Of a stretch of DNA of 64,000 nucleotides, positions 16,458-24,719 are shown piece after piece (position 1 is the stretch's first letter; each line of letters starts with the position of its first letter). The translations under genes and the position numbers were made by a program. The notes under the pieces were generated by a model. It did not search any database. It was not told the DNA's origin and saw nothing but the letters and a program-made list of their open reading frames with translations. Location: NCBI RefSeq assembly GCF_029350975.1, contig NZ_JARKMR010000002.1, positions 248,001-312,000 on the forward strand, read 5' to 3'. The DNA comes from Maribacter zhoushanensis. GTDB taxonomy: Bacteria; Bacteroidota; Bacteroidia; Flavobacteriales; Flavobacteriaceae.

Positions 16458-16568
16458 ATCCTTAAATTTTCTTTAAGAACTTAAAATTACTTCATTTTTC
16501 ATGATTTAGGTAATCCGCTAAAACATTCTAAAATGATTATATTAAGAGAATTGAAATTCCTCTTAAAT

Positions 16569-17639
16569 ATGAGAACACTATTATTAGTTGCCGTATTGCT
16601 TTTTTCATCCTCTATAAATAGTCAGACCGAGGGTGAAAAATTACGTATTGGCTATACGTCAGCAGCGCCGTTTATAGTGAAAAACGGTGAGCATATTGAA
16701 GGACTTAATGTGTGGTTATGGAAAAGGGTGGCTAATGATTTAAATCTGAAGTATGAGATGATACCCATGCAGTTTTCGCCAATGTTGGATTCTCTTCGTT
16801 CTGGTGGAATTGATTTAAGTATTAACCCGTTAACCATTACAAGTCAGCGGAGTAAAGAAATGGAGTTTACGCATTCTTTCTATGCATCAAATGCCACAAT
16901 AGCTATTGCCGAAGTGTCTTCTTTTGACAAGTTTAAGTTGTTTGTTGGCGGATTTTTTAATTTCGGATTCTTAAGTGGATTGTTAATTTTGCTATTTATC
17001 ATATTTCTTTTCGGTGTGTTAGGATGGCTCTTTGAACGTAAAATGAATCCTAATGTATTTAGACCAGGTAGCAGAGGGTTGTGGGATGGCATGTGGTGGT
17101 CTGCAGTAACATTAACTACCGTAGGTTATGGAGATAAAGCCCCGGTGACCAAATTAGGTAAGGTTACCGCTTTGGTTCTAATGTTTGGCGGACTTCTGTT
17201 TATTTCAGGATTAACAGCAAGTATAGCATCTAGTTTAACTGTTAATCAGTTGACAAATAATCCAGATGGTTTTAATGAATTTAAGGATAGGGCAGTGGGT
17301 ACAATTCATAATTCTGGAACAGAAGACTTCTTGTCAGAGCACTTTTTCAAGAATATCAACACCTATGAAAACGTACCGTCAGGACTACGAGATTTGGATC
17401 ATGGAAATATTAAGGCCTTCATGTATGATGAGCCCATTTTAAAATATGCCATTCAAAGAGATTCTACGTTGAGTAAATTAGAGCTGTTACCCGTTAAGTT
17501 TGATATACAGTTCTACGCCTTCGGACTCCCTAAAACGCATATAGAATTAGAGCAGCGTATTTCTCAGCGAATTCTTGAAATTGTGGAAACCGAAGAATGG
17601 GATATTGTACTTAATGAATATGGATTGGCAGAATTTTAG
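16569..17639 (+). CDS. Ligand-gated potassium channel of the prokaryotic glutamate-receptor (GluR0) type
   Basis: 356 residues from ATG 16569, chosen because a signal peptide begins there (MRTLLLVAVLLFSSSINSQ); an in-frame ATG at 16533 adds 12 residues. Order: first half of a periplasmic-binding-protein domain (about 24-113, with Arg94 in the TSQRSKEMEF segment at the usual alpha-carboxylate position), TM1 (about 133-155), pore loop with TTVGYGD at 183-189, TM2 (about 196-220), then the second binding half (Asp287 in YDEPILKYA). TVGYGD predicts K+ selectivity. Ligand probably an amino acid; not provable here. Its stop overlaps the convergent LURP-one gene by 4 bp. Confidence 0.88.
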   Translation: MRTLLLVAVLLFSSSINSQTEGEKLRIGYTSAAPFIVKNGEHIEGLNVWLWKRVANDLNLKYEMIPMQFSPMLDSLRSGGIDLSINPLTITSQRSKEMEFTHSFYASNATIAIAEVSSFDKFKLFVGGFFNFGFLSGLLILLFIIFLFGVLGWLFERKMNPNVFRPGSRGLWDGMWWSAVTLTTVGYGDKAPVTKLGKVTALVLMFGGLLFISGLTASIASSLTVNQLTNNPDGFNEFKDRAVGTIHNSGTEDFLSEHFFKNINTYENVPSGLRDLDHGNIKAFMYDEPILKYAIQRDSTLSKLELLPVKFDIQFYAFGLPKTHIELEQRISQRILEIVETEEWDIVLNEYGLAEF

Positions 17640-18145
17640 CCTTTTCTTCGTTCAAGCAGCACCATCATCATTAAACTTAGAATGATGATATCATCGTCAT
17701 TTCCGTTTAGTTTTTTGACTTCACTTACTTTAAAGCGACGACCAACCAAAGATTTTTCTTTAGATAAGCGCACTACGGTCTCATTATTTCCATTTATAAC
17801 CAAGTAAGTCGGATTTAGAAATAAGCCTGTAAATAGATTAATAATAGGAATTTGGCCAACTAGACCATCCATTACTTTAACCCAAGCATTTTCTTCTCTT
17901 ATGGTATATTTTAACTGTTTGTTTTGATCAAACACTTCATAATGTGCTTTCCATAAAGAAGCCCATCCTTTACGTCCGATTTTTCCAAACTCCTGACCTG
18001 TAGTGTCAGAAAAAGAATAGCATGCAGAGAAATCGATCCATCTATCTGCTTTTATATTGTATAGTAATTTAGTTTTACTGTCATTTTCATAAACTCCTAC
18101 ATTCTCCTTGAATTTAAATAGCTTTTGCTTTACATAAGCCACCAT
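17636..18145 (-). CDS. LURP-one-related / Tubby-C-like protein, 5' end interrupted
   Basis: 169 codons from ATG 18145 in a LURP-one/scramblase-like beta-barrel pattern (VAYVKQKLFKFKENVGVYEN, then TTGQEFGKIGRKG and a hydrophobic C-terminal helix). The frame stays open upstream and encodes further typical N-terminal residues (KFPLDFTFHIGTLSNDFS, VDANGK) back to 18224, preceded by a stop and an ATG. The domain start is therefore missing from the 169-codon version. It is either a recent pseudogene, a sequencing error, or a gene restarted at 18145. The family is membrane-associated; function unknown. Confidence 0.6.
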   Translation of the reverse strand: MVAYVKQKLFKFKENVGVYENDSKTKLLYNIKADRWIDFSACYSFSDTTGQEFGKIGRKGWASLWKAHYEVFDQNKQLKYTIREENAWVKVMDGLVGQIPIINLFTGLFLNPTYLVINGNNETVVRLSKEKSLVGRRFKVSEVKKLNGNDDDIIILSLMMMVLLERRKG

Positions 18146-18232
18146 TTTACCATTTGCATCTACGGCTGAAAAATCATTGGATAGTGTACCGATATGGAAT
18201 GTAAAATCTAAAGGAAATTTATAGTCTTACAT
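18146..18232 (-). other. In-frame upstream extension of the LURP-one gene, with stop at codon 2
   Basis: On the minus strand the codons are ATG (18232-18230), TAA (18229-18227), then 27 sense codons leading into the ATG at 18145. The encoded residues (DYKFPLDFTFHIGTLS..) continue the domain, and no ATG, GTG or TTG lies between. A single C/A-to-T type change in codon 2 would explain it. Confidence 0.65.
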
Positions 18233-18308
18233 GAAATAGTTTTCTGTTGGTGAATTTATATAACTGTATTGACCGTATTATATTTTAATTTTAAAAGTAA
18301 ATAGATGT

Positions 18309-19007
18309 TTAATACCCCATAACTTCACCCATTGAAATGGATAGCGGACCCATTTTATGCTGTGTTGGTAAAAAGACTCCGCTTTCTGTTTTAATCCAAT
18401 CTTCCCAAGTAGCTTCTACACCTCCAATAGGGATGATTTTAGTCCATAGTTTAAAACTTTTTGGTCTTCCACTAGGCTCAATAATCCACATGTAAGAATC
18501 ACCTGGGGTATCACCACCTAGGGTGTATGTTACCAATAATGCTTCTGATCCATCTTCCATTTCTACTAAGTATCGCTCGGTTCCCTGATCAAATGCCTTA
18601 AAAGGAGCTACAAGCCAAAAAGAATCATTATTGAAATAGCTTTGTGCTTTTTCAATTAGGTCTTGTGTTTTTTCATAAGATGCGGATTCATTATTGATTG
18701 TAGCAGTACTAGAGGATGGGGTTATTAAATCTAGATTTACTACAGTATCATCCCAAGAAACGGTAACTATTTCTTTTTCTCTGTCCCATTTGTAATTGTG
18801 GTCACCACGAAAAGACCATTCTAAAACCTTAGTATTATTGTAATTCTTATAATTTAAGGCATCGAACATTCTGTATGCTAAAGCGTCTGCTTCTGGTCCA
18901 GATTCTCCTAAAGGTATAGGTTCGTTATAGAGGTAATATAAGATACCGTAACCTATAGCAGCCAATAAAATAAGTATACCTAATAATTTAAACAATTTCT
19001 TTAACAT
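18309..19007 (-). CDS. Membrane-anchored protein of unknown function
   Basis: 232 residues with one N-terminal transmembrane helix (KLLGILILLAAIGYGILYYL) and a large extracytoplasmic domain. The body has WSFRGDHNYKWDREKEIVTV, then SFWLVAPFKAFDQGT, and VTYTLGGDTPGDSYMW, reminiscent of LolA/outer-membrane lipoprotein-sorting-like beta sheets; that is fold-level guesswork. Conserved hypothetical. Followed on the same strand, after about 160 bp, by the interrupted LURP-one gene. Confidence 0.6.
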   Translation of the reverse strand: MLKKLFKLLGILILLAAIGYGILYYLYNEPIPLGESGPEADALAYRMFDALNYKNYNNTKVLEWSFRGDHNYKWDREKEIVTVSWDDTVVNLDLITPSSSTATINNESASYEKTQDLIEKAQSYFNNDSFWLVAPFKAFDQGTERYLVEMEDGSEALLVTYTLGGDTPGDSYMWIIEPSGRPKSFKLWTKIIPIGGVEATWEDWIKTESGVFLPTQHKMGPLSISMGEVMGY

Positions 19008-19082
19008 AGTGCCTTTAAATAATTAATTAGTAAAATGTTGTAATTTACTAAAAAGTTAAAATTAAATTTATTGGAAATTTGA

Positions 19083-20774
19083 TTAAAAGCCAACAGCATC
19101 ATCATCGCCACGTTTGTCGGCACCACCTTCAAGTTTACCGTTATCAAGAATACGAATAGCATCTACTTTACCAATTATAGGAGTTCTTTCTTCGTTAATT
19201 ATATACCCTTTAGTTTTTAGCTCTTCTTTTAAAGTAGAAGGAAATCCGTCTGGTTCAAAAATTACCATATCAGGTAACCATTGGTGGTGAAAACGGGGGG
19301 CGTTAACCGCTTCTTGCATACTCATTTTAAACTCATAACTGTTTAAAATGGTTTGTGCCACGGCGGTAATAATTGTAGATCCTCCTGGGGTACCAACAAC
19401 CATCCACAATTTCCCATCACGTTCAACGATTGTTGGGGTCATACTGCTCAACATTCTTTTCTCAGCGGCAATACTATTTGCCTCGGCACCAACAAGTCCA
19501 AACATATTAGGTACGCCCGCTTTAGAGCTAAAATCATCCATTTCATTGTTTAAAAAGAAGCCAAGTTCATCAGAATATAGTTTTGAGCCATAAGCACCGT
19601 TAAGTGTTGTGGTAACCGATATGGCATTGCCTTCCTGGTCTACAATAGAGTAGTGGGTAGTTTCCATACTTTCTACTATCTCAATATTCCCATGTTCAAC
19701 CTCAGATGATTTTGTTGCCTTTTCAAAAGAGAAATTAGCCATTCTTTCGGCTAGGTAGTCATCACTTAATAATTTGTCATATGGAATTTCAACAAAGTCA
19801 GGATCACCTAGAAAGTAATTTCTATCAGCATAAGCTCTTCTAGAGGCTTCTGTAAATAATTGCACCATTTTTGGGGAATTATGACCTAGTTTAGCAACGT
19901 CATGCTTTTCCATCATCTTGAATATTTGATTGATGGTTACGCCGCCACTGCTAGGCGGACTCATAGAAATGATGTGTAAATCTCTGTAGTCAAAAGTAAT
20001 TGGGTCTCTCCATACCGCCTGGTATTTTTCTAAATCCTCTTCAGTAATATAACCACCTTTTTCTTGAATGAATGCTGCAAGTTTTTTGGCAACTTCACCT
20101 TTGTAGAATCCGTCTCTACCATTTTTTGCAATACTTCTAAACGTATTTGCCAATGCAGGGTATTTAATAGTGTCATTGGTTTTGAATACAGTGGCGAACT
20201 TTGTGCTGTCACTGTTCACTTCAATAAACTTATCTCGTTGACTGGCCAATCGCTTTTCTTGATTAGCGGTAACGACAACGCCACGTTCTGCTAGAGCAAT
20301 AACCGGAGCCATAATTTCTTCTAAGGGTAGAGATCCAAATTTTTTATGCACCTCAATAATACCGGCAACTGTTCCTGGAACTCCTACAGCGGTTGCGCCT
20401 ACGGTACTTTTACCGGGAATTACATTGCCCAATGAATCTAAATACATGTCTTTATGAGCTGATAAAGGAGCTTTCTCTCTATAATCTAGAGCGCCAACTT
20501 CACCGTCTGCTTTTCTATATACCATAAATCCGCCACCGCCAAGATTTCCTGCAAAAGGATATGTGACAACCAAAGCCATTTCTGTGGCTACCATTGCATC
20601 AAAAGCGTTGCCACCTTTTTCCATAATATCACTACCTATTTTAGAAGCTTCTTCACGTGCCGAAACAACCATTGCTTTATCAGTAACCGTTCCTGTTGGT
20701 GCAGCAGGATTCTCTTTGCAACTGCCTAAAATTACAAATGCAGCTAGCATGAATATCAATTTAGTTTGGTTCAT
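19083..20774 (-). CDS. ggt: Gamma-glutamyltransferase
   Basis: 563 residues with a lipoprotein-type signal (AFVILGSC). It hydrolyses or transfers the gamma-glutamyl group of glutathione in the periplasm. The precursor self-cleaves before Thr372 (ETTHYSIVDQEGNAISVTTTLN region in two parts), giving large and small subunits; Thr372 is the nucleophile. Also present: GGNAFDAMVA at 54-63 and GTPGGSTIITAV. Length is typical. Monocistronic; it lies 75 bp upstream of the unknown membrane protein on the same strand. Confidence 0.93.
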   Translation of the reverse strand: MNQTKLIFMLAAFVILGSCKENPAAPTGTVTDKAMVVSAREEASKIGSDIMEKGGNAFDAMVATEMALVVTYPFAGNLGGGGFMVYRKADGEVGALDYREKAPLSAHKDMYLDSLGNVIPGKSTVGATAVGVPGTVAGIIEVHKKFGSLPLEEIMAPVIALAERGVVVTANQEKRLASQRDKFIEVNSDSTKFATVFKTNDTIKYPALANTFRSIAKNGRDGFYKGEVAKKLAAFIQEKGGYITEEDLEKYQAVWRDPITFDYRDLHIISMSPPSSGGVTINQIFKMMEKHDVAKLGHNSPKMVQLFTEASRRAYADRNYFLGDPDFVEIPYDKLLSDDYLAERMANFSFEKATKSSEVEHGNIEIVESMETTHYSIVDQEGNAISVTTTLNGAYGSKLYSDELGFFLNNEMDDFSSKAGVPNMFGLVGAEANSIAAEKRMLSSMTPTIVERDGKLWMVVGTPGGSTIITAVAQTILNSYEFKMSMQEAVNAPRFHHQWLPDMVIFEPDGFPSTLKEELKTKGYIINEERTPIIGKVDAIRILDNGKLEGGADKRGDDDAVGF

Positions 20775-20836
20775 AGTTAGTTAATTTAATTATTTATATA
20801 AATGAGTTTAAAATATTGGTTATAGGTAATTAATGA

Positions 20837-21433
20837 TTATTTAATAGATATGAGAGAAGTGTATTTTTGCTTTGAAAAAGTTATAAGTTCTTCAAAGAAC
20901 TCTGTAAATTCAGCTTCAAAGGCTTCATAGTGTTCTTCTAGGTCGATTATTGCAAAATTCATTTTGGACTTATTGTTGGTTCTACGGTTCATACCGTTCA
21001 GTACACGAGCAATTCCATCCATTATAGAGTAGTTGAAAATCCAATTATCAGTAATCATATAGGGCATCATTTTTTTAATACCTATAGGTAGTATCTCGTA
21101 ATTGTCTTCTAGAAGGTCATAAAACTGATCCACAAAAACATCTAATGGCATGTCAGAATATTTCGACCAGTTTTTAGCTAAAAAATGATCGTAATAAATA
21201 TCGACGATGACCCTACTATAATGACTGTAATTGGCATGTAAGCGCTTGCTGCTAATTTTAGGTATTGGGTGCGTGTCTGTATAGGTATCTATATGACGAT
21301 GCAGTTTTATGCCTTTTTGTACATTGATTGGTAGGTGATCGAACTTGTTGGCGCGTATACTATCTGCTATAAAGTTTCCTATAGTAATTTCTTTATCGTT
21401 AAAAGAAAGATAAATATGAGCTAAAAAATTCAT
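20837..21433 (-). CDS. Acyl-carrier-protein phosphodiesterase-like protein (DUF479/AcpH)
   Basis: 198 residues starting MNFLAHIYLSF, with GNFIADSI, HRHIDTYTDTHP and VIVDIYYDHFLAKNW. These His/Asp-rich segments match AcpH, which removes phosphopantetheine from ACP; HD-like metal residues are present. A dedicated ACP exists elsewhere in this window, but no functional link is shown. Divergent from glmM, with 95 bp between start codons. Confidence 0.82.
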   Translation of the reverse strand: MNFLAHIYLSFNDKEITIGNFIADSIRANKFDHLPINVQKGIKLHRHIDTYTDTHPIPKISSKRLHANYSHYSRVIVDIYYDHFLAKNWSKYSDMPLDVFVDQFYDLLEDNYEILPIGIKKMMPYMITDNWIFNYSIMDGIARVLNGMNRRTNNKSKMNFAIIDLEEHYEAFEAEFTEFFEELITFSKQKYTSLISIK

Positions 21434-21499
21434 TCGCCTAAATTATGCTTAGTAGTTCGAATTTACAAAGAAGGGCAATAGTGATAAGTATGATACGTT

Positions 21500-21507
21500 T
21501 ATATTTG
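21500..21507 (+). promoter_or_regulatory. Candidate -7 promoter element of glmM
   Basis: TATATTTG matches TAnnTTTG and stands 21 bp upstream of the ATG. No TTG -33 element is evident at the usual distance. Confidence 0.4.
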
Positions 21508-21528
21508 CAAAAAACTTATTAAGATTAT

Positions 21529-22917
21529 ATGACACTAATAAAATCTATTTCCGGAATACGAGGTACCATTGGAGGAAAGCCAGGAGACAATCTTACACCA
21601 ATTGATGCTGTGAAATTTGCTGCTTCTTACGGAATCTGGTTGAAAGACTATTCTAAAAAGGAGAAGTTAAAAGTTGTTATTGGTCGTGATGCACGTTTGT
21701 CTGGCGGGATGATTCAAAACCTTGTAGTTTCTACATTGGTAGGTTTGGGAATAGATGTGGTAGATTTAGATTTGTCCACAACGCCAACTGTTGAGATAGC
21801 GGTACCCATGGAAAATGCAGATGGTGGAATTATCTTAACGGCAAGCCATAACCCTAAGCAATGGAATGCGCTTAAACTCTTAAATGAGAAAGGAGAATTT
21901 TTAGATGCGGCCCAGGGAGCTAAAATTTTGGAAATCGCAGAAAAAGAAGATTTTGATTTTTCTGATGTTGATGATCTTGGTGTTATTAACAAAAATGACA
22001 GTTATATTGATATTCATATAGATGAAGTTTTAAACCTTTCTTTGGTAGATGCTGAAGTGGTAAAGAAAGCGAAGTTTAAAGTTGTTGTTGATGGTGTAAA
22101 TTCTACTGGCGGTATAGCCATACCAAAACTATTAAAAGAATTTGGTGTAGAAGTAGTGGAGTTGTACTGTAAGCCAACAGGACATTTTCCACACAATCCA
22201 GAGCCTTTAAAAGAGCACTTAAAAGATATATGCGATTTAGTCGTTGAAGAAAAAGCTGATTTCGGTATCGTAGTAGATCCAGATGTAGATCGTTTGGCAT
22301 TTATAAGTAATGATGGTGAAATGTTCGGTGAGGAATATACTTTAGTTGCCTGTGCAGATTATGTATTAGGAAAAACAAAAGGTAATACCGTTTCTAACTT
22401 GTCATCTTCTCGTGCTTTACGTGATATTACTCAAAAGCATAGTGGAACGTATGAAGCTGCTGCTGTTGGTGAGGTTAATGTTGTCACTAAAATGAAAGCC
22501 AATAATGCGGTTATTGGTGGTGAAGGTAACGGTGGTATCATCTACCCTGAAAGTCATTATGGTCGTGACTCATTGGTTGGTACAGCTTTGTTTTTAATGT
22601 TGATGGCAGAAAAAGGTGGTACGGTTGCTGAGCTAAGAGCTAGCTACCCAAGTTACTTTATGAGTAAAAAGAAGATTCAGTTGACTCCAGGTTTAGATGT
22701 TGACGGAATTTTGAAGTCCATGGCGGAAAAATATGCCGATGAAGAAATTTCTACGATTGATGGTGTAAAGGTTGACTTTGCAGAAAACTGGGTACATCTT
22801 AGAAAATCGAATACGGAGCCTATAATTAGAATTTATACAGAAGCTAAAAGTCAAACAGAGGCTGATGCTCTAGCGGATAGAATTATTGGTGAGATAAAAG
22901 CGATTGCAGGTTTGTAA
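21529..22917 (+). CDS. glmM: Phosphoglucosamine mutase (phosphohexomutase family)
   Basis: 462 residues of the alpha-D-phosphohexomutase family. The phosphoserine loop is ILTASHNPKQWNALK with Ser106; the Mg loop is VDPDVDRLAF; the sugar loop is GEGNGGII; the phosphate-binding end is RKSNTEPIIRIYTE. It interconverts glucosamine-6-P and glucosamine-1-P for peptidoglycan and LPS precursors; phosphomannomutase activity is the alternative. Length and GEGNGG fit the Bacteroidota enzyme. The gene ends at a bidirectional terminator. Confidence 0.9.
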   Translation: MTLIKSISGIRGTIGGKPGDNLTPIDAVKFAASYGIWLKDYSKKEKLKVVIGRDARLSGGMIQNLVVSTLVGLGIDVVDLDLSTTPTVEIAVPMENADGGIILTASHNPKQWNALKLLNEKGEFLDAAQGAKILEIAEKEDFDFSDVDDLGVINKNDSYIDIHIDEVLNLSLVDAEVVKKAKFKVVVDGVNSTGGIAIPKLLKEFGVEVVELYCKPTGHFPHNPEPLKEHLKDICDLVVEEKADFGIVVDPDVDRLAFISNDGEMFGEEYTLVACADYVLGKTKGNTVSNLSSSRALRDITQKHSGTYEAAAVGEVNVVTKMKANNAVIGGEGNGGIIYPESHYGRDSLVGTALFLMLMAEKGGTVAELRASYPSYFMSKKKIQLTPGLDVDGILKSMAEKYADEEISTIDGVKVDFAENWVHLRKSNTEPIIRIYTEAKSQTEADALADRIIGEIKAIAGL

Positions 22918-22939
22918 TTACCGAGCCTTGTCAATAATA

Positions 22940-22978
22940 AAAAAAGCCAAAAGTAGTTCAACTGCTTTCGGCTTTTTA
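22940..22978. terminator. Bidirectional intrinsic terminator between glmM and the acyltransferase gene
   Basis: AAAAAGCC and GGCTTTTT pair around AAAG/CTTT and AGTT/AACT inner stems, with A and T runs on both sides. It sits between convergent stops and can serve both transcripts. Confidence 0.8.
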
Positions 22979-22988
22979 TTTTATAATA

Positions 22989-23885
22989 TTAATTTACTTC
23001 TGCAAACGCGGCAGGTTTTTTACCTCTGTGCTTCCAGCGTTTGTGAGTCCATAGGTAATACGCTGGTTTTTCTCTTATTTGTTCTTCTGTGAGCCTTAAG
23101 AAAGTATTTGTAATTTCATGCTCTTCAGTCTCTTTGCTGTTTACGGCTATAGGAATAAATTCTGCTTTGTAGTAACCACGTTTTATCTTACTGACTTTCA
23201 GAAATACCGTTGCTAACCCTGTTTTGCGAGCCAAAGCTTCTCCGCCGTTAAAAATTGGAACGGTAATGCCCATAAAGTCCGTCCAATAATGTGCTCTATG
23301 TGCCTGTGGAGATTGGTCGCTGACCATACCATAAGTTGATCGTATATTATTTCTATAATTTTTAATAACCGTTTTAGCGGTTTGGCCTTGTGTTATTAAT
23401 GTGGTGTTCCATCGGGCTCTTACTTTTCTAATGAATTTATCAAAATAAGAATTATTTATTTTTTGATAAACGGCATATCCTTTAGAGTTCACGTAATTAT
23501 TGATACTTACATTCCATTCCCAATTGGCATAATGAGCACATAAAATTATAATACTGCGTTCTTTTTCTATTTCCAATAAAACTTCTGGGTTAACAAGTTG
23601 GTACTTTTTAGCGACCGCCTCTTTACTTAAATTCATGGTTTTTACCATTTCTAAGAACATATCGCAAAGGTGTTTGTAAAAATCCTTTTCAATACGGTGA
23701 ATTTCTTCCTTTGTCTTGTCTGGGAAGACCAAATTCAAGTTCTCTTGAACCACTTTTCTTCGATATCCAAAAACACGATATATAAAGAAACAGGCAATAT
23801 CAGATAAACCGTAAAATAGACGATGTGGCAAAATGGAAACGACCCATAAAAATGGATAGATTAAAACAAAGGCCAATAGTTGCAT
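22989..23885 (-). CDS. Lipid A biosynthesis (lysophospholipid) acyltransferase, LpxL/HtrB-like
   Basis: 298 residues from ATG 23885 (MQLLAFVLIYPFLWVVSILP), preferred over a TTG at 23906 because the family begins like this and a -7 element lies just upstream. The acyltransferase motif is CAHYANWEW (His-x4-Glu); a second block is VSDQSPQAHRAHYWTDFMG. It adds a secondary acyl chain to lipid A at the inner membrane. Its promoter is interleaved with that of the divergent rhomboid gene. Confidence 0.88.
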   Translation of the reverse strand: MQLLAFVLIYPFLWVVSILPHRLFYGLSDIACFFIYRVFGYRRKVVQENLNLVFPDKTKEEIHRIEKDFYKHLCDMFLEMVKTMNLSKEAVAKKYQLVNPEVLLEIEKERSIIILCAHYANWEWNVSINNYVNSKGYAVYQKINNSYFDKFIRKVRARWNTTLITQGQTAKTVIKNYRNNIRSTYGMVSDQSPQAHRAHYWTDFMGITVPIFNGGEALARKTGLATVFLKVSKIKRGYYKAEFIPIAVNSKETEEHEITNTFLRLTEEQIREKPAYYLWTHKRWKHRGKKPAAFAEVN

Positions 23886-23903
23886 TCTCAAAAAAATTAT
23901 GGA

Positions 23904-23921
23904 CAAATATAGTTATATTTG
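23904..23921. promoter_or_regulatory. Palindromic back-to-back -7 elements of the lpxL-like and rhomboid genes
   Basis: CAAATATAGTTATATTTG is a perfect inverted repeat whose two arms each read TATATTTG on their own strand: minus 23904-23911 and plus 23914-23921. Starts would follow about 6 nt later, near the start codons at 23885 and 23943. Only one polymerase could occupy the site at a time. Confidence 0.5.
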
Positions 23922-23942
23922 ACGCCAAATAAAGGGCAGATA

Positions 23943-24593
23943 ATGTACAACATTGATATAGCGACAATAGCAATAATAGCGGCAAATGTATTAGTGTCAA
24001 TGAAGGGATTCAATGATACCTCATTTTTTGAACGGTATAAATTCAGTATTGGTGCTATTAAGGCAGGGCAAAAGGACCGTATGGCAACCTCAGGTTTTTT
24101 GCATGTAGATATTTCTCATTTGCTTTTTAATATGTTAACCTTATATTTCTTCGCGGGCGTTGTAATTAATTGGTTTGATACTACAAAATTTCTAATCATT
24201 TATGCCGTAAGCCTTTTAGGAGGTAGCTTGTTGGCTTTAAGTTTTCATAAAGATGAACCATATTATTCTGCAGTTGGGGCAAGTGGTGCGGTAACCGGTA
24301 TTTTGTACTCGGCAATTCTTCTTCAACCAAATATGAGATTAGGTATTATGTTTATACCAATTCCTGTCCCTGCATATGTTGTGGGTATAGGTTATCTATT
24401 GTATTCAATTTATGGAATGAAGAAAAGATTGGGTAACATTGGGCATACTGCACACTTTGGCGGTGCAATAGGTGGCTATTTAACCACACTTTTATTTATG
24501 CCAAGTTTATTACAGACAGATACTCTTATGGTGGGCTTATTGGCTTTGCCAATTGTATTGTTATTAGTTCTAGAAAAAATGGGTAAGATTTAA
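23943..24593 (+). CDS. Rhomboid-family intramembrane serine protease
   Basis: 216 residues from ATG 23943; the upstream TTG at 23919 lies inside the promoter. The catalytic dyad is Ser114 in VGASGAVTG and His171 in HTAHFGGAIGG; HLLFNMLTLYFF is the conserved H-x-x-x-N segment. Six hydrophobic helices. It cleaves membrane proteins within the bilayer; substrates unknown. Divergent from the acyltransferase. Confidence 0.9.
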   Translation: MYNIDIATIAIIAANVLVSMKGFNDTSFFERYKFSIGAIKAGQKDRMATSGFLHVDISHLLFNMLTLYFFAGVVINWFDTTKFLIIYAVSLLGGSLLALSFHKDEPYYSAVGASGAVTGILYSAILLQPNMRLGIMFIPIPVPAYVVGIGYLLYSIYGMKKRLGNIGHTAHFGGAIGGYLTTLLFMPSLLQTDTLMVGLLALPIVLLLVLEKMGKI

Positions 24594-24719
24594 GCTACTT
24601 TACAATATTTTATGGATAAAGTGTATGATTTACCCTAATAAAGTGCATTTCATCGTATTTCCCTGTGTATAGACAACAATCGCAAAGGTCGGGTCGTTAT
24701 TGCAAAAACCCCGATCAAA

